DNA of 64,000 bases from CAITWD01 sp963842065 (GCA_963842065.1 CAWJEW010000007.1:310001-374000); one strand, 5' to 3'. Shown: positions 42,675-52,226, counted from the stretch's first letter. Notes: generated from the sequence alone by a model not told the origin. Translations and numbers: made by a program.

Positions 42675-45194
42675 ATGTCGACGCTTGATCGCAACGGGCG
42701 CATTGAGTTGCGCGAGCTCGAGCACGAGATGCGCTCGAGTTATCTCGACTACGCGATGAGCGTCATCGTCGGTCGCGCGCTCCCGGACGTCCGCGACGGC
42801 CTCAAGCCGGTCCACCGCCGCGTGTTGTTTACGATGGACGACATGGGTCTGCAGCCCGAGCGGCCCCACGTCAAGAGCGCCAATATCGTCGGTCGCGTGA
42901 TGGGCGAGTTCCACCCGCACGGCGACCAGGCGATCTACGACGCGCTGGTGCGGCTCGCCCAGGACTTCGCCTCGCGGTACCCGCTTGTCGACGGGCAGGG
43001 CAACTTCGGATCCACCGAGTTCCCGGCTGCGGCAATGCGGTACACCGAAGCGCGGCTGTCGCGGATCGCGGTCGAGATGCTGCGCGGCATCGACGAGGAT
43101 ACCGTCGACGTCATTCCGACCTACGACGACCGCCGCACCGAGCCGGTCGTCCTGCCGGCGCGCCTGCCCAACCTGCTTATCAACGGATCCTCCGGGATCG
43201 CCGTCGGGATGGCGACCAACATCCCGCCGCACAACATCGGCGAGGTCATCGACGCCGTCGTGGCGCTCATCGACAATCCCGACCTCACGGTCGAAGAGCT
43301 CATGCGGCACGTCCAGGGACCGGACTTCCCGACCGGCGGGCTGATCGTGGGCCGCCAGGGGATCGTCGACGCCTACCGGACCGGCCGAGGGCGTGTGGTC
43401 GTGCGTGGCCGCGCCCACAACGAGCAGCTGCGCAGCGGTCGCAACGCGATCGTGTTCACCGAGCTTCCGTACCAGGTCAACAAGTCCGAGCTGGTGCGCC
43501 GCATCGCCGAGCTGGCCGAAGAGAAGGTCGTGCCAGAGGTCAGCGACGTCAACGACGAGAGTGGACGTGACGGGACGCGGGTCGTGGTCGTCCTGCGGCG
43601 CGGCGCGGTACCACTCATCGTGCTCAACAAGCTGTTCAAGCACACGTCGGCGCAGAGCACATTCGGGGTCAACGCAATCGCGCTCGTCGATGGCGTGCCG
43701 CGCACGCTCGGCCTGCGGGAGATCCTCGGCCACTACCTCGAGCATCAGCGGGACGTCGTGGTCCGCCGGTCGCGATTCCGGCTGGCCCGCGCCGAGGCCC
43801 GCGCGCACATCCTCGAGGGCCTGCTTATTGCCCTGGGCAACATCGACGAGGTGATCGCGCTGATCCGGGCCGCCGCCGACCCCGATGAGGCGCGTAGCGG
43901 CCTGATGACGCGGTTCTCGCTGACCGAGGTGCAGGCCCGCGCCATCCTCGACCTGCGCCTGCAGCGACTCACGCAGCTCGAAGGCACCAGCATCCGCAAC
44001 GAGCACGACCAGCTCCAGACGGAAATCGGGAGCCTGCGCGCCATTCTCGGCGACGAAGCCCGTGTCCAGGCGGTGATTCGGGAGGAGATCCTCGCCCTGC
44101 GCGAGCGTTTCGCCGACGAGCGTCGGTCCGAGATCATCCCCGGCGAGGGCGAGATCGATCTCGAGGACCTCATCGCCGAGGAAGAGATGGTCGTCTCGAT
44201 CTCGCGCGGCGGCTACATCAAGCGCCTGCCGGTGTCGACGTACCGCGCCCAACGGCGGGGCGGCAAAGGACTACGCGGGGCGAAGCTCAAGGACGACGAC
44301 TACATCGAGCACCTGTTCATCGCCTCGACGCACGCGTACCTGCTCTTTTTCAGCAACCGCGGGCGCGTCTACCGGCAGAAGGTCTACGAGCTGCCCCAGG
44401 GCGCACGCGATGCGCGCGGCCGCCACATCAGCAACGTGCTCGCGCTGGTCGAGGGCGAAGAGGTGCGGGCCGTGTTCGCGACGCGCGACTACAACGAGGC
44501 CAAGTACCTCGTGCTGGCCACGCGCGACGGCATGGTCAAGAAGACCGAGCTTAAGGCGTACGACACCGTCCTGCGTGAGGCCGGCATCTTCGCGATCAAT
44601 CTTACCGACGACGACGAGCTGGTCGGCGTTCAGATGACCGACGGCGACGATGACATCCTGATCGTCTCGGCCCGGGGACAGGCCGCGCGCTTCAACGAAT
44701 CCGCGGTGCGGCCGATGGGTCGCCAGACGCGTGGGGTCAGGGCGATGAACCTCGATGCCGGCGACCGCGTCTTGGCGCTCTGCGTCGCCCGCGACGACGA
44801 GGATCTGCTGGTGGTCACGGGCAATGGGTTCGGCAAGCGGACGCCGATGTCGGATTATCCGCGCAAGGGCCGCCCCACCAAGGGCGTTCGCACGATCAAA
44901 GTCACCGACCGCAAGGGCGAGCTGGTGACCGCTCGCCCGGTGCGCGAGAACAACCAGCTGCTGTTGGTCTCGCTGGGCGGTCAAGTCATCCGGATCGACG
45001 TAGGGTCGGTGCGGCGCACCGGGCGCTCGACCGAAGGCGTGCGTCTCATGGTCATGGGCGACGAGGACCAGATCGCGACCGTCGCGGCCGTCCTCGAGAA
45101 CGACGACGCCAGCGAACCCGAGTCGCTCGACCCGTCGTCCGAACCTGCCGACGCGAGCGCGGCGGACGCCGAACCCGCACCGGACGCCGGCTAG
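42675..45194 (+). CDS. gyrA: DNA gyrase subunit A
   Basis: 839 residues, with GGGAGG upstream. N-terminal SSYLDYAMSVIVGRALPDVR and the catalytic Tyr123 in AAAMRYTEARLSRIAVEML. The GyrA box QRRGGKG marks a true gyrase rather than topoisomerase IV, and six beta-pinwheel repeats follow. In the quinolone-determining region the residue at the E. coli Ser83 position is Gln85 (HPHGDQAIYD), with Asp89 kept. The last ~25 residues are an acidic tail. Just before the start, the SD region contains a minimal ATG-TAG pair. Convergent with galT; a weak five-base stem overlaps its stop. Confidence 0.98.
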   Translation: MSTLDRNGRIELRELEHEMRSSYLDYAMSVIVGRALPDVRDGLKPVHRRVLFTMDDMGLQPERPHVKSANIVGRVMGEFHPHGDQAIYDALVRLAQDFASRYPLVDGQGNFGSTEFPAAAMRYTEARLSRIAVEMLRGIDEDTVDVIPTYDDRRTEPVVLPARLPNLLINGSSGIAVGMATNIPPHNIGEVIDAVVALIDNPDLTVEELMRHVQGPDFPTGGLIVGRQGIVDAYRTGRGRVVVRGRAHNEQLRSGRNAIVFTELPYQVNKSELVRRIAELAEEKVVPEVSDVNDESGRDGTRVVVVLRRGAVPLIVLNKLFKHTSAQSTFGVNAIALVDGVPRTLGLREILGHYLEHQRDVVVRRSRFRLARAEARAHILEGLLIALGNIDEVIALIRAAADPDEARSGLMTRFSLTEVQARAILDLRLQRLTQLEGTSIRNEHDQLQTEIGSLRAILGDEARVQAVIREEILALRERFADERRSEIIPGEGEIDLEDLIAEEEMVVSISRGGYIKRLPVSTYRAQRRGGKGLRGAKLKDDDYIEHLFIASTHAYLLFFSNRGRVYRQKVYELPQGARDARGRHISNVLALVEGEEVRAVFATRDYNEAKYLVLATRDGMVKKTELKAYDTVLREAGIFAINLTDDDELVGVQMTDGDDDILIVSARGQAARFNESAVRPMGRQTRGVRAMNLDAGDRVLALCVARDDEDLLVVTGNGFGKRTPMSDYPRKGRPTKGVRTIKVTDRKGELVTARPVRENNQLLLVSLGGQVIRIDVGSVRRTGRSTEGVRLMVMGDEDQIATVAAVLENDDASEPESLDPSSEPADASAADAEPAPDAG

Positions 45195-45195
45195 C

Positions 45196-46151
45196 TCAGC
45201 CGGACGCGCTGCCGGCCGCCATCCGGGCGCGCAGTGCGTCCGCGAGGGCGGTCGGGTCGTTGAGCAGGGAAAACACGCCGGCGCCGAGCTCCATGCCGGC
45301 GAGCGTGCCGCGTCGGGGAACGATCTCCACGTGCCAATGGAAGGCGTCCGGACCGCCCGGGTGGCGCTGGTTGAGCCAGAGGTTCATCGCTGTTGTGCCA
45401 ACGCGGGCGGCGAGGGCGTGCATCACGGGTCCCACGACCGCGGCGAGCCCAGGGCCGGGCCGTGCGGCCCATTCCGGGGCGTGACGGCGGGGCGCGATGC
45501 GGACCGCCCCGGACAGCGGCGGAGCCTGTGGGCACCACGCCGTGAGCGGGCCGGCGTCGACAATGCGCGCGACGGCGGGGTCTGCCAGCTCGACGCAGAT
45601 CGGGCACACGGGGGCGCTGCGGAAGGCCTCCTCGCGGGTGACGAGCAGCGGCGGTGCGAACGGGAAGCCGATCAGCTTGCACATGGGAATGCTGGAGCGA
45701 TGCGCCCGCTGCGGCACCCTGGTTGAGGAACAGGAACGGCCACAGACCGCGGGGGTCCTCTCGAACGGCGCGCTCGCGCGCGGCCCATGCGTCGATCGCG
45801 GTCGTCATCTCCTCGGCCGAGAGCTCCCACAGCTCCGCCACGTGGCGTGGCGAGTTGATGATCACCTCGTGCACGCCTTCCTCCGGCGACAGAACCGGGA
45901 ACCGGTTCGGCACTACCCGCACGCGCCAGCCGGGCGTGTCCGGCAGGGTGTCGCCGCGGGCGCTCGGCCCAGATCTCGGGAGGCGTCTCGCGCTCCGAGC
46001 CGGGGCAAAAGGGGCACTCGGATAGGGCGGGGCCGCTCGTCGGGCCGGGGTCTCCGGGGACGATGGGTCCGGTGTCATGGGGCCGCGCCGTGCGTGCGGG
46101 CGCGACCAGAAGCGGCGCGCCGGTCAGCGGATCCCAGCGTACGGGCGTCAT
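45196..46151 (-). pseudogene. galT: Galactose-1-phosphate uridylyltransferase-like, two frameshifts
   Basis: A GalT-type protein can be read only by joining three frames. Frame 1 from ATG 46151 gives MTPVRWDPLTGAPLLVAPAR and LSECPFCPGSERETPPEIWA. One extra base in the GGG at 45958-45960 then moves to frame 2, with WRVRVVPNRFPVLSPEEGVH and SLQHSHVQ (catalytic HxH). One extra base near 45676 moves to frame 3, with QLIGFPFAPPLL after repair, then CPICVELADP and FHWHVEIVPR. Zn-binding Cys pairs are present in frames 1 and 3. It would interconvert galactose- and glucose-1-phosphate through UDP-sugars. Either a pseudogene or sequence error; a similar one-base insertion hits fabH nearby, favouring error. 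Confidence 0.75.
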
Positions 46152-46273
46152 CGTGTGATGCGTTGCGGAGACGGCATCGCCAGGCTCATTCGCGCAACGT
46201 ATCGTAGGCCGCTCCGCCGCGCCGCCGCCTCCAGCGCCGTCCGCCAGGCCGTTCGCTAGGATCAAATTCCGTC

Positions 46274-46714
46274 GTGAGCCTGCCCGACCCCAAAGACCTG
46301 CTCCCGCATCGAGAGCCCTTTCTGCTCGTGGACGAGATCCTCGAGTTGGTTCCCGGCGTTTCGGCGCGCGCCCGGTGGACGCTGCGTCCGGAGATGCCAT
46401 TTTTCGCCGGACATTTTCCGGGGTATCCGATCACGCCAGGAGTGCTGATTGTCGAGTCCCTGGCCCAGACGGCGGGACTTGCGGCGATGAGCCTGCCCGA
46501 AAACGCCGGGCGCCTGGCGTTATTCGCGGGAATCGAGAGGGTGCGTTTCCGTCGCCCGGTGCGCCCGGGTGAGACGCTTGAGCTTGAGATGCGGATGACC
46601 CGACAGCGCGGTCCGATGGGATGGGCAGACGGTGAGGCGCGCGTCGACGATGCGCTCGCGTGCGCCGCGAGCCTGTCGTTTGCCTTTGTCGACGCACATC
46701 TGGCGGCCGGATGA
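46274..46714 (+). CDS. fabZ: 3-hydroxyacyl-ACP dehydratase FabZ
   Basis: 146 residues. LLPHREPFLLVDEI is the FabZ start, the catalytic His is in FFAGHFPGYPITPGVLIVES and the Glu follows in LIVESLAQTAG. It dehydrates 3-hydroxyacyl-ACP in fatty-acid elongation (hot-dog fold). GTG start; overlaps fabH by 4 bp. The 121-bp gap before it, divergent from galT, should hold the promoter of the fab cluster. Confidence 0.92.
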   Translation: MSLPDPKDLLPHREPFLLVDEILELVPGVSARARWTLRPEMPFFAGHFPGYPITPGVLIVESLAQTAGLAAMSLPENAGRLALFAGIERVRFRRPVRPGETLELEMRMTRQRGPMGWADGEARVDDALACAASLSFAFVDAHLAAG

Positions 46715-47731
46715 TCGGCGTCCCGGGCTCAACGAGCCCGCAACGCGCGCGCCTCGCGGCGCTCGGGTACTACGTGCCCGACCGCACGGTCACCAACGCG
46801 GATCTCGAGCAGCTCGTCGCGACCACCGACGAGTGGATCGTCTCCCGGACGGGCATCCGTGAGCGGCGCGTGGTGGCGCCGGACCAGGCGACCAGCGATC
46901 TGGCCATCCGCGCCGCGAGCAACATCCTCGAGTCGGCCGGCCGGAGCCCGGAGGAGATCGATGTTCTGATCGTCCCGACCTGCACGCCGGACCAACTGTT
47001 CCCGTCGGTCGCCGCTGTGACGGCGGATGGGATCGGAGCCCGCGACGCGGCCGCGTTCGACATCCAGGCGGCGTGCAGTGGGTTCATCTACGGGCTCGCG
47101 CAGGCCGTCGCGCTGGTTGAGTCCGGGCTGGCGCGCACGGTCCTCGTGGTCGGCGCGGAGGTGTTCTCGCGCGTGATCAATCCCGGCGGACCGCAGCACC
47201 TACGTGCTCTTCGGCGACGCGGCGGCCGGCGCCCTGGTCGCCGCCGCCGCCGACGGCGGCCCCTCGGCGTTCCTCGGTTTCGAGCTCGGCGCCGACGGGA
47301 GCAAGGGCGACCAGCTGATCATTCCGGTCGGCGGGACCCGGCACCCGGCCTCTCAGGCGTTCGATGCGGCCGACGCGTACCTGCAGATGAACGGTCGCGA
47401 GGTCTTCAGGTTCGCGACGCGCGTGATGGAAGACTCGACGGTGCGCCTGCTCGAGCGCCTTGAGATGTCCGTCGACGATGTCGACCTGTTCGTGCCGCAC
47501 CAAGCCAACCAGCGGATCATCGACCACGCCATCGCGCGGCTGGGTGTCGACCCTCGCCGGGTCTTCGGCAACTTGGATCGCTACGGCAACACGTCGGCAG
47601 CGTCGATCCCGCTTGCCCTCGCCGAAGCACGGGACGCCGGGGTGCTGCGCCCCGGCATGCTGGTCATGATGGTGGGATTCGGAGCCGGTCTCACATGGGC
47701 GGCGTGTCTTATGAGGTTTGAACCGACGTGA
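46711..47731 (+). CDS. fabH: 3-oxoacyl-ACP synthase III (KAS III), interrupted by a frameshift
   Basis: Condenses acetyl-CoA with malonyl-ACP to begin fatty-acid synthesis. The first frame from ATG 46711 covers LGYYVPDRTVTNADLEQLVA and the active-site Cys in DIQAACSGFIYGLAQAVALV to EVFSRVINPG. One extra G at 47188-47189 then breaks the frame; the second frame continues DRSTYVLFGDAAAGALVAAA through the catalytic His in FVPHQANQRI and Asn in YGNTSAASIPLALAE. After removing the base, the whole enzyme is present and ~339 residues long. Loss of this key gene is unlikely, so sequencing error is the leading explanation. ATGA overlaps join it to fabZ and fabD. Confidence 0.85.
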
Positions 47732-48639
47732 TTGCACTCATGTTTCCTGGACAGGGAGCCCAGGTGGTCGGGATGGGCCACGAGCTGGCCCAGAGCTCGC
47801 CCGCGGCACAGGCGGCGTTCGACCAAGCCGATGCTGTACTCGGCTACGCCCTGTCGGAGGTGTGCTTTTCCGGACCGGCCGAACGGCTGACGCAGACCGA
47901 CATCTGCCAGCCCGCTCTCGTCGCAACGTGCGTGGCGGCCTGGCGGGCCGCCGAGGAGCTCGGGCTGCGGGGCGACCTCGTGATGGGCCACTCGCTCGGC
48001 GAATACGCGGCCCTTGTTGTGGCGGGCGCGATCTCCTACCCCGACGCGCTGCGTCTCGTTGCCGAGCGTGGCGCAGCGATGCAGGCCGCCGCCGCCGCGA
48101 GCCCCGGGGCCATGGCCGCCGTCCTGGGTGCCAGCGACCAGGAGGTCGAAGCGCTCTGTCGCGAGATCGGCGACGTGTGGCCGGCCAACTACAACTGTCC
48201 GGGCCAGGTCGTGGTCAGCGGGACTCGGGAGGGCATCGACCGGCTCCTCGGCCGCATTGCCGACACAGGCGGTAAGGCCGCCCGCCTGCAGGTTTCCGGG
48301 GCCTTCCACTCGCCGTTGGTCGCCGCCGCGGCGGAACGTCTGTCGCGAGCCCTTGCGGCCTGGACACCGGGCACCATCGAGGTGCCGTTCCTGTCGACAA
48401 CGACGTGTCGGTTCGAGCCCACCGACGGGCTGCGCGAGTTGCTGGCCGAGCAATTGGTCTCGCCGGTGCGCTTCGGCGCGGCCGTCGAAGTTGCCCTTGA
48501 CGCCGGTACGACCCAGTTCATCGAGCTTGGCGTCGGTCGCGTCCTGTCGGGTCTCGTCCGGCGTGTGCAGCGCGACGCGGCGGTTCTGCAAATCGCGACG
48601 CCGGGCGATCTGGCGGCCCTGGCCGAGGTGGTCAACTGA
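47728..48639 (+). CDS. fabD: Malonyl-CoA:ACP transacylase FabD
   Basis: 303 residues. MFPGQGAQVVGMGHELAQSS begins the fold; the Ser nucleophile is in VMGHSLGEYAALVV (about residue 90); the catalytic His is in RLQVSGAFHSPLVAAAAE. It transfers malonyl groups to acyl carrier protein. GTG start overlapping fabH; TGATG links it to fabG. Confidence 0.95.
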   Translation: MIALMFPGQGAQVVGMGHELAQSSPAAQAAFDQADAVLGYALSEVCFSGPAERLTQTDICQPALVATCVAAWRAAEELGLRGDLVMGHSLGEYAALVVAGAISYPDALRLVAERGAAMQAAAAASPGAMAAVLGASDQEVEALCREIGDVWPANYNCPGQVVVSGTREGIDRLLGRIADTGGKAARLQVSGAFHSPLVAAAAERLSRALAAWTPGTIEVPFLSTTTCRFEPTDGLRELLAEQLVSPVRFGAAVEVALDAGTTQFIELGVGRVLSGLVRRVQRDAAVLQIATPGDLAALAEVVN

Positions 48640-49370
48640 TGCCCGTGGCCCTCGTTACCGGCGCAAGCCGCGGCATCGGTGCTGCGATCGCCGAAGCGCT
48701 GGCCCGCGACGGCTTCGACGTCGCGGTCGGATACGGGTCCGATGCTGACGGCGCCCAGCGGACCGTCGCGTCCGTGACCGCCACGGGGCGCGCCGCGGTC
48801 GCCCTGCAGGCCGATGTCGCCGACGAGGATCAGGCGGGCGGCCTGGTCGACGCGGCCGAGGCGCAACTTGGCCCGCTCGACGCGGCGGTACTCAACGCGG
48901 GCATCACCCGTGACGGGTTGTTCCTGCGCATGTCGGCCGACGACTGGCGCGCGGTCATCGACACGAATCTCACCGGCGCGTTCTTCGTCTCGCGAGCGGC
49001 AGTGCGTGGCATGATGCGCCGGCGGTCCGGATCGATCGTGGCCGTGTCCTCGATCGTCGGGCTGATCGGCAACCCGGGCCAGGCGAACTACGCGGCCGCG
49101 AAGGCCGGGATGATCGGGATGGTCAAGTCGCTGGCCAAGGAGGTCGGGCCCCGCGGGATCCGCGTCAACGCCGTTGCCCCGGGCTACATCGCCACCGACA
49201 TGACCTCGGCACTGTCCGATGAGCAGCGCGCGCAGGTGCGAGCCGGCACGCCGCTCGGTCGGCTGGGGACCCCCGAGGACGTGTCGGGCGTGGTCGCGTT
49301 TTTGTGCTCGCCGGACGCCGCGTTCATCACCGGCAGTGTCATCCGCGTCGATGGAGGGCTCGGCATATGA
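48639..49370 (+). CDS. fabG: 3-oxoacyl-ACP reductase FabG
   Basis: 243 residues, SDR fold. NADPH loop in VTGASRGIGAAIAEALARDG, NAGITRDGLFLRM, catalytic Ser in VAVSSIVGLIGNPGQANYAA, then Tyr151 and Lys155 (Y-A-A-A-K), and the C-terminal VDGGLGI. Reduces 3-oxoacyl-ACP. fabF follows with a 4-bp overlap and no acpP between them. Confidence 0.95.
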   Translation: MPVALVTGASRGIGAAIAEALARDGFDVAVGYGSDADGAQRTVASVTATGRAAVALQADVADEDQAGGLVDAAEAQLGPLDAAVLNAGITRDGLFLRMSADDWRAVIDTNLTGAFFVSRAAVRGMMRRRSGSIVAVSSIVGLIGNPGQANYAAAKAGMIGMVKSLAKEVGPRGIRVNAVAPGYIATDMTSALSDEQRAQVRAGTPLGRLGTPEDVSGVVAFLCSPDAAFITGSVIRVDGGLGI

Positions 49371-50620
49371 CGGCTGATCGTCGGCGCGTCGCCATCACGG
49401 GGCTGGGCCTGGTCAGCGCGATCGGGATCGGGCGCGAAGACGTCTGGCGCAACGCGCTTGCGGGTGTCAGCGGCGCCGGGCCGATCACCAGCTTCGACCC
49501 GAGTCGTCTGGCCACGCAGATCGCGTGCGAGGTCAACGACTTCGTGCCCGAGGACTTCATGGACCGTCGCGCGGCGCGTCGCATGGATCGCTTTGCGCAG
49601 ATGGCGGTCGCCGCGGCACGCCTCGGCCTGGATGACGCAGGCCTCGACCCGTCCAACGTGCCCGACGCAGGGGTCTACGTGGGCAGTGGCATCGGCGGTC
49701 TGGCGACGTTCGTCGATCAAACGCTCGTGTGCTTTGAACGGGGCCCCGACCGGCTCTCGCCGCTGTTTATTCCGATGATGATCGCCAACATGGGCGCCGC
49801 CCAAATCTCCATGCAGCTCGGTTTGCGCGGACCTGTCCTGTCGACCGTGAGCGCGTGTGCCACCTCGAACCACGCGATCGGCGAGGCGCACGACGCGATC
49901 CGCCTCGGGCGCGCGGACATCATCGTCGCCGGGGGGACCGAGGCGGCGATCGTCGAGATGGGCATCGGCGCGTTCAACGCGATGCGCGCCCTGTCGGTGC
50001 GCAATGACGCGCCGACGCGCGCCAGCCGTCCGTTCGACGCGAGTCGGGATGGCTTCGTTATGGGCGAGGCCGGTGCCGTCCTGGTGCTCGAAGAGTTCTC
50101 GCACGCCCGGGCGCGCGGAGCCCACATCTATGCCGAACTGCTCGGCTACGGGCTGACGGCCGACGCCCACCATGTCACCGACCCGGATCCGACGGGCACG
50201 GCGCCCGCCGGTGCCATCCGCATGGCACTGGGCGACGCCGGAGTCACCCCGGACCAGGTCGGCTATGTCAATGCCCACGCGACCTCGACACCGGTGGGCG
50301 ACCCGAACGAGATCCGTGCGATCAAGTTGGCACTCGGTGAAGACCACGCGTTACGCTGCCTGGTGAGCTCAACCAAGTCGATGCACGGCCACTGTCTCGG
50401 GGCGGCGGGCGGGATCGAAGCGGCGCTCACGGCCCTTGCGCTGGAGACGGGTCAGATCCCCCCGACCATCAACCTCGATGAATTGGACCCCGACTGCGTC
50501 GGGGTCGATCACGTCGCCAACGTCGCGCGTACCGCGAGCGTCGATGTCGCGGTCTCGAACGCATTCGGGTTCGGCGGACATAACGCGGCGCTGGTCTTCG
50601 GACGAGTGGAGTCGTCGTAA
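49367..50620 (+). CDS. fabF: 3-oxoacyl-ACP synthase II FabF
   Basis: About 417 residues from ATG 49367, which has GGAGGG upstream. RRVAITGLGLVSAIGIGRED starts the fold, the active-site Cys is in LSTVSACATSNHAIGEAHDA (about 164), and the two His are in VNAHATSTPVGD and STKSMHGHCLGAAGGIEA. Elongates acyl-ACP with malonyl-ACP. A longer upstream frame lies within fabG. Confidence 0.96.
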   Translation: MTADRRRVAITGLGLVSAIGIGREDVWRNALAGVSGAGPITSFDPSRLATQIACEVNDFVPEDFMDRRAARRMDRFAQMAVAAARLGLDDAGLDPSNVPDAGVYVGSGIGGLATFVDQTLVCFERGPDRLSPLFIPMMIANMGAAQISMQLGLRGPVLSTVSACATSNHAIGEAHDAIRLGRADIIVAGGTEAAIVEMGIGAFNAMRALSVRNDAPTRASRPFDASRDGFVMGEAGAVLVLEEFSHARARGAHIYAELLGYGLTADAHHVTDPDPTGTAPAGAIRMALGDAGVTPDQVGYVNAHATSTPVGDPNEIRAIKLALGEDHALRCLVSSTKSMHGHCLGAAGGIEAALTALALETGQIPPTINLDELDPDCVGVDHVANVARTASVDVAVSNAFGFGGHNAALVFGRVESS

Positions 50621-50661
50621 GCACCGACCGTCTACCGGGGGTCCGCGGGCTCTGGCACAGC

Positions 50662-51201
50662 GTGGCCACCCGTGTCTACGGGCCGCGCCACGGGCTCAAC
50701 GGGCTGTCGTTCGTCCCGGGTGAACGTGTCGCGATCGGCGCGATGCCTGTGGCCGGAGAGATTCTGCGGCTGCCCGACCACGGCATCACCCACGTGGTCG
50801 TCTGCAGGGCGACACCGCAAACCGTGTTCAGCCAGGACGTATGGGCTGCCAAGACGGTGCTCGGCAGCGAGAACGTCGCGCACGCGGGGATGTGGGATAC
50901 CGGGCGGCCGAAGGATCCCGAGCACTGGTCGCAGGCGGCGCTGTTCGCCGCCGAGGCGCTTCAGGCGAATCCGGAGGCGCGCGTCCTGGTCCACTGCCAG
51001 CAGGGACGCCGCCGATCGGTGATGGTCGCCTATGCGACGCTCCGCCTGCTCGGGCACTCCGAAGCCGACGCGGCCCGGGGCGTGCTTGAGGCGCGGCCGA
51101 TGGGGCGTCTGGTGCCCGCATACCGGTACAGCGTCGAGCGCTGGCTCGCCAAGCGCGCCGCCGAGCCCGGGGACCCGCAAACCCCTCCCGGCCTGCGATA
51201 A
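50662..51201 (+). CDS. Dual-specificity protein phosphatase-like
   Basis: 179 residues. The P-loop is RVLVHCQQGRRRSVMVAYAT, which fits H-C-x-x-G-x-x-R-S with catalytic Cys and Arg. A candidate general acid lies in HAGMWDTGRPKD. RPMGRLVPAYRYSVERW ends the fold. Such proteins dephosphorylate phosphoproteins or other phosphomonoesters. GTG start, 41 bp after fabF and 11 bp before accD, so probably part of the fatty-acid operon. The substrate is unknown. Confidence 0.8.
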   Translation: MATRVYGPRHGLNGLSFVPGERVAIGAMPVAGEILRLPDHGITHVVVCRATPQTVFSQDVWAAKTVLGSENVAHAGMWDTGRPKDPEHWSQAALFAAEALQANPEARVLVHCQQGRRRSVMVAYATLRLLGHSEADAARGVLEARPMGRLVPAYRYSVERWLAKRAAEPGDPQTPPGLR

Positions 51202-51212
51202 TCGGCAGACCG

Positions 51213-52226
51213 ATGTCACGACGCCCCATTTCCGTTTCGATCGATCGTCTTCGCGGCAAGCGCCCCGAAGCCGGGTCGGCGCGTCGACTACCTGGCGACG
51301 AGCGCTCCTGTCCGCGGTGTCAGAGCCATTTCCGCGCCGACGAGATGGAGCGCAACTGCTACGTGTGCGCGGTGTGCGGCCACCACTTCCCGATGACCGC
51401 GCGCCAGCGGCTCGATCACTTGGCCGACAACGGCGTCTGGCAGGAGATTGGCGGCGACTTGCGCGCATCGGACCCGCTGCGGTTCGTCGATCTGCAGCCC
51501 TATACGGAGCGCGTGCGATCGGCCGAGGCCAAGGGCGCAACCGAGGCGATCATCTCCGCATCATTGGAGATCCAGAGTCAACCCTGCGTCGTGGCGGCGA
51601 TGGACTTCGGCTTCTTGGGCGGATCCATGGGATCCGTTGTCGGTGAGCGCTTTGCGCGCGGTGCCGAGGCGGCGGTGGCACAGGGGGTCCCGCTCATCAG
51701 CGTCACCGCCTCGGGCGGCGCCCGGATGCAGGAGGGTGTGCTCGCGCTGATGCAGATGGCCAAGACGATCGTCGCCCTCGACGAACTGGGCGACGCCGGC
51801 CTGCCATTCGTGATGGTCCTCGCCCATCCGACGACCGGCGGCGTGTGGGCATCGTTCGCCTCCCTGGGCGACGTGACCTATGCCGAGCCGGGGGCGCTCA
51901 TCGCGTTCTCGGGGCCCCGGGTAATCGAGCAAACCACGCGTGAGAAGCTGCCGGCCGATTTCGGCCTCGCCGAGCGACAGCTTGAGCACGGCCACGTCGA
52001 CGCCGTGGTTGATCGCCGCGAGCTGCCGGCACGCCTGGGTCGCCTGCTGGCGATCCTGGAACGGCCTCCCCAAGATGAAGTCCAGTCGCTGGCCAGCCAA
52101 CTCGCCCAGAACGGCAGCGAGCGTGCCGCGCGCGTCGCGCAGGCGCTGCCGAGCCTGTCGCGTCGCCTGCGAGGGCGCGTCGGCCACGACGACCTCGACG
52201 CGAACGGGTCGGGGGATGACGCGTGA
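51213..52226 (+). CDS. accD: Acetyl-CoA carboxylase carboxyltransferase beta subunit
   Basis: 337 residues. N-terminal Zn ribbon CPRCQSHFRADEMERNCYVC followed by AVCGHHFPM, then the crotonase-fold core with AMDFGFLGGSMGSVVGERFA, ITVTASGGARMQEGVLALMQ-like oxyanion region (read SVTASGGARMQEG) and ATTGGVWASFASLGD-type motif (read HPTTGGVWASFASLGD). With AccA it transfers carboxyl from biotin to acetyl-CoA. GTGA overlap with accA. The C-terminal ~50 residues are basic and variable. Confidence 0.95.
   Translation: MSRRPISVSIDRLRGKRPEAGSARRLPGDERSCPRCQSHFRADEMERNCYVCAVCGHHFPMTARQRLDHLADNGVWQEIGGDLRASDPLRFVDLQPYTERVRSAEAKGATEAIISASLEIQSQPCVVAAMDFGFLGGSMGSVVGERFARGAEAAVAQGVPLISVTASGGARMQEGVLALMQMAKTIVALDELGDAGLPFVMVLAHPTTGGVWASFASLGDVTYAEPGALIAFSGPRVIEQTTREKLPADFGLAERQLEHGHVDAVVDRRELPARLGRLLAILERPPQDEVQSLASQLAQNGSERAARVAQALPSLSRRLRGRVGHDDLDANGSGDDA

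Noticed and set aside
42465..44252. Minus-strand open frame opposite gyrA
   Set aside because: Antisense shadow with no family motifs.
45187..45203. Small stem at the gyrA stop as a terminator
   Set aside because: Five-base arms only, and no T tract; too weak to call.
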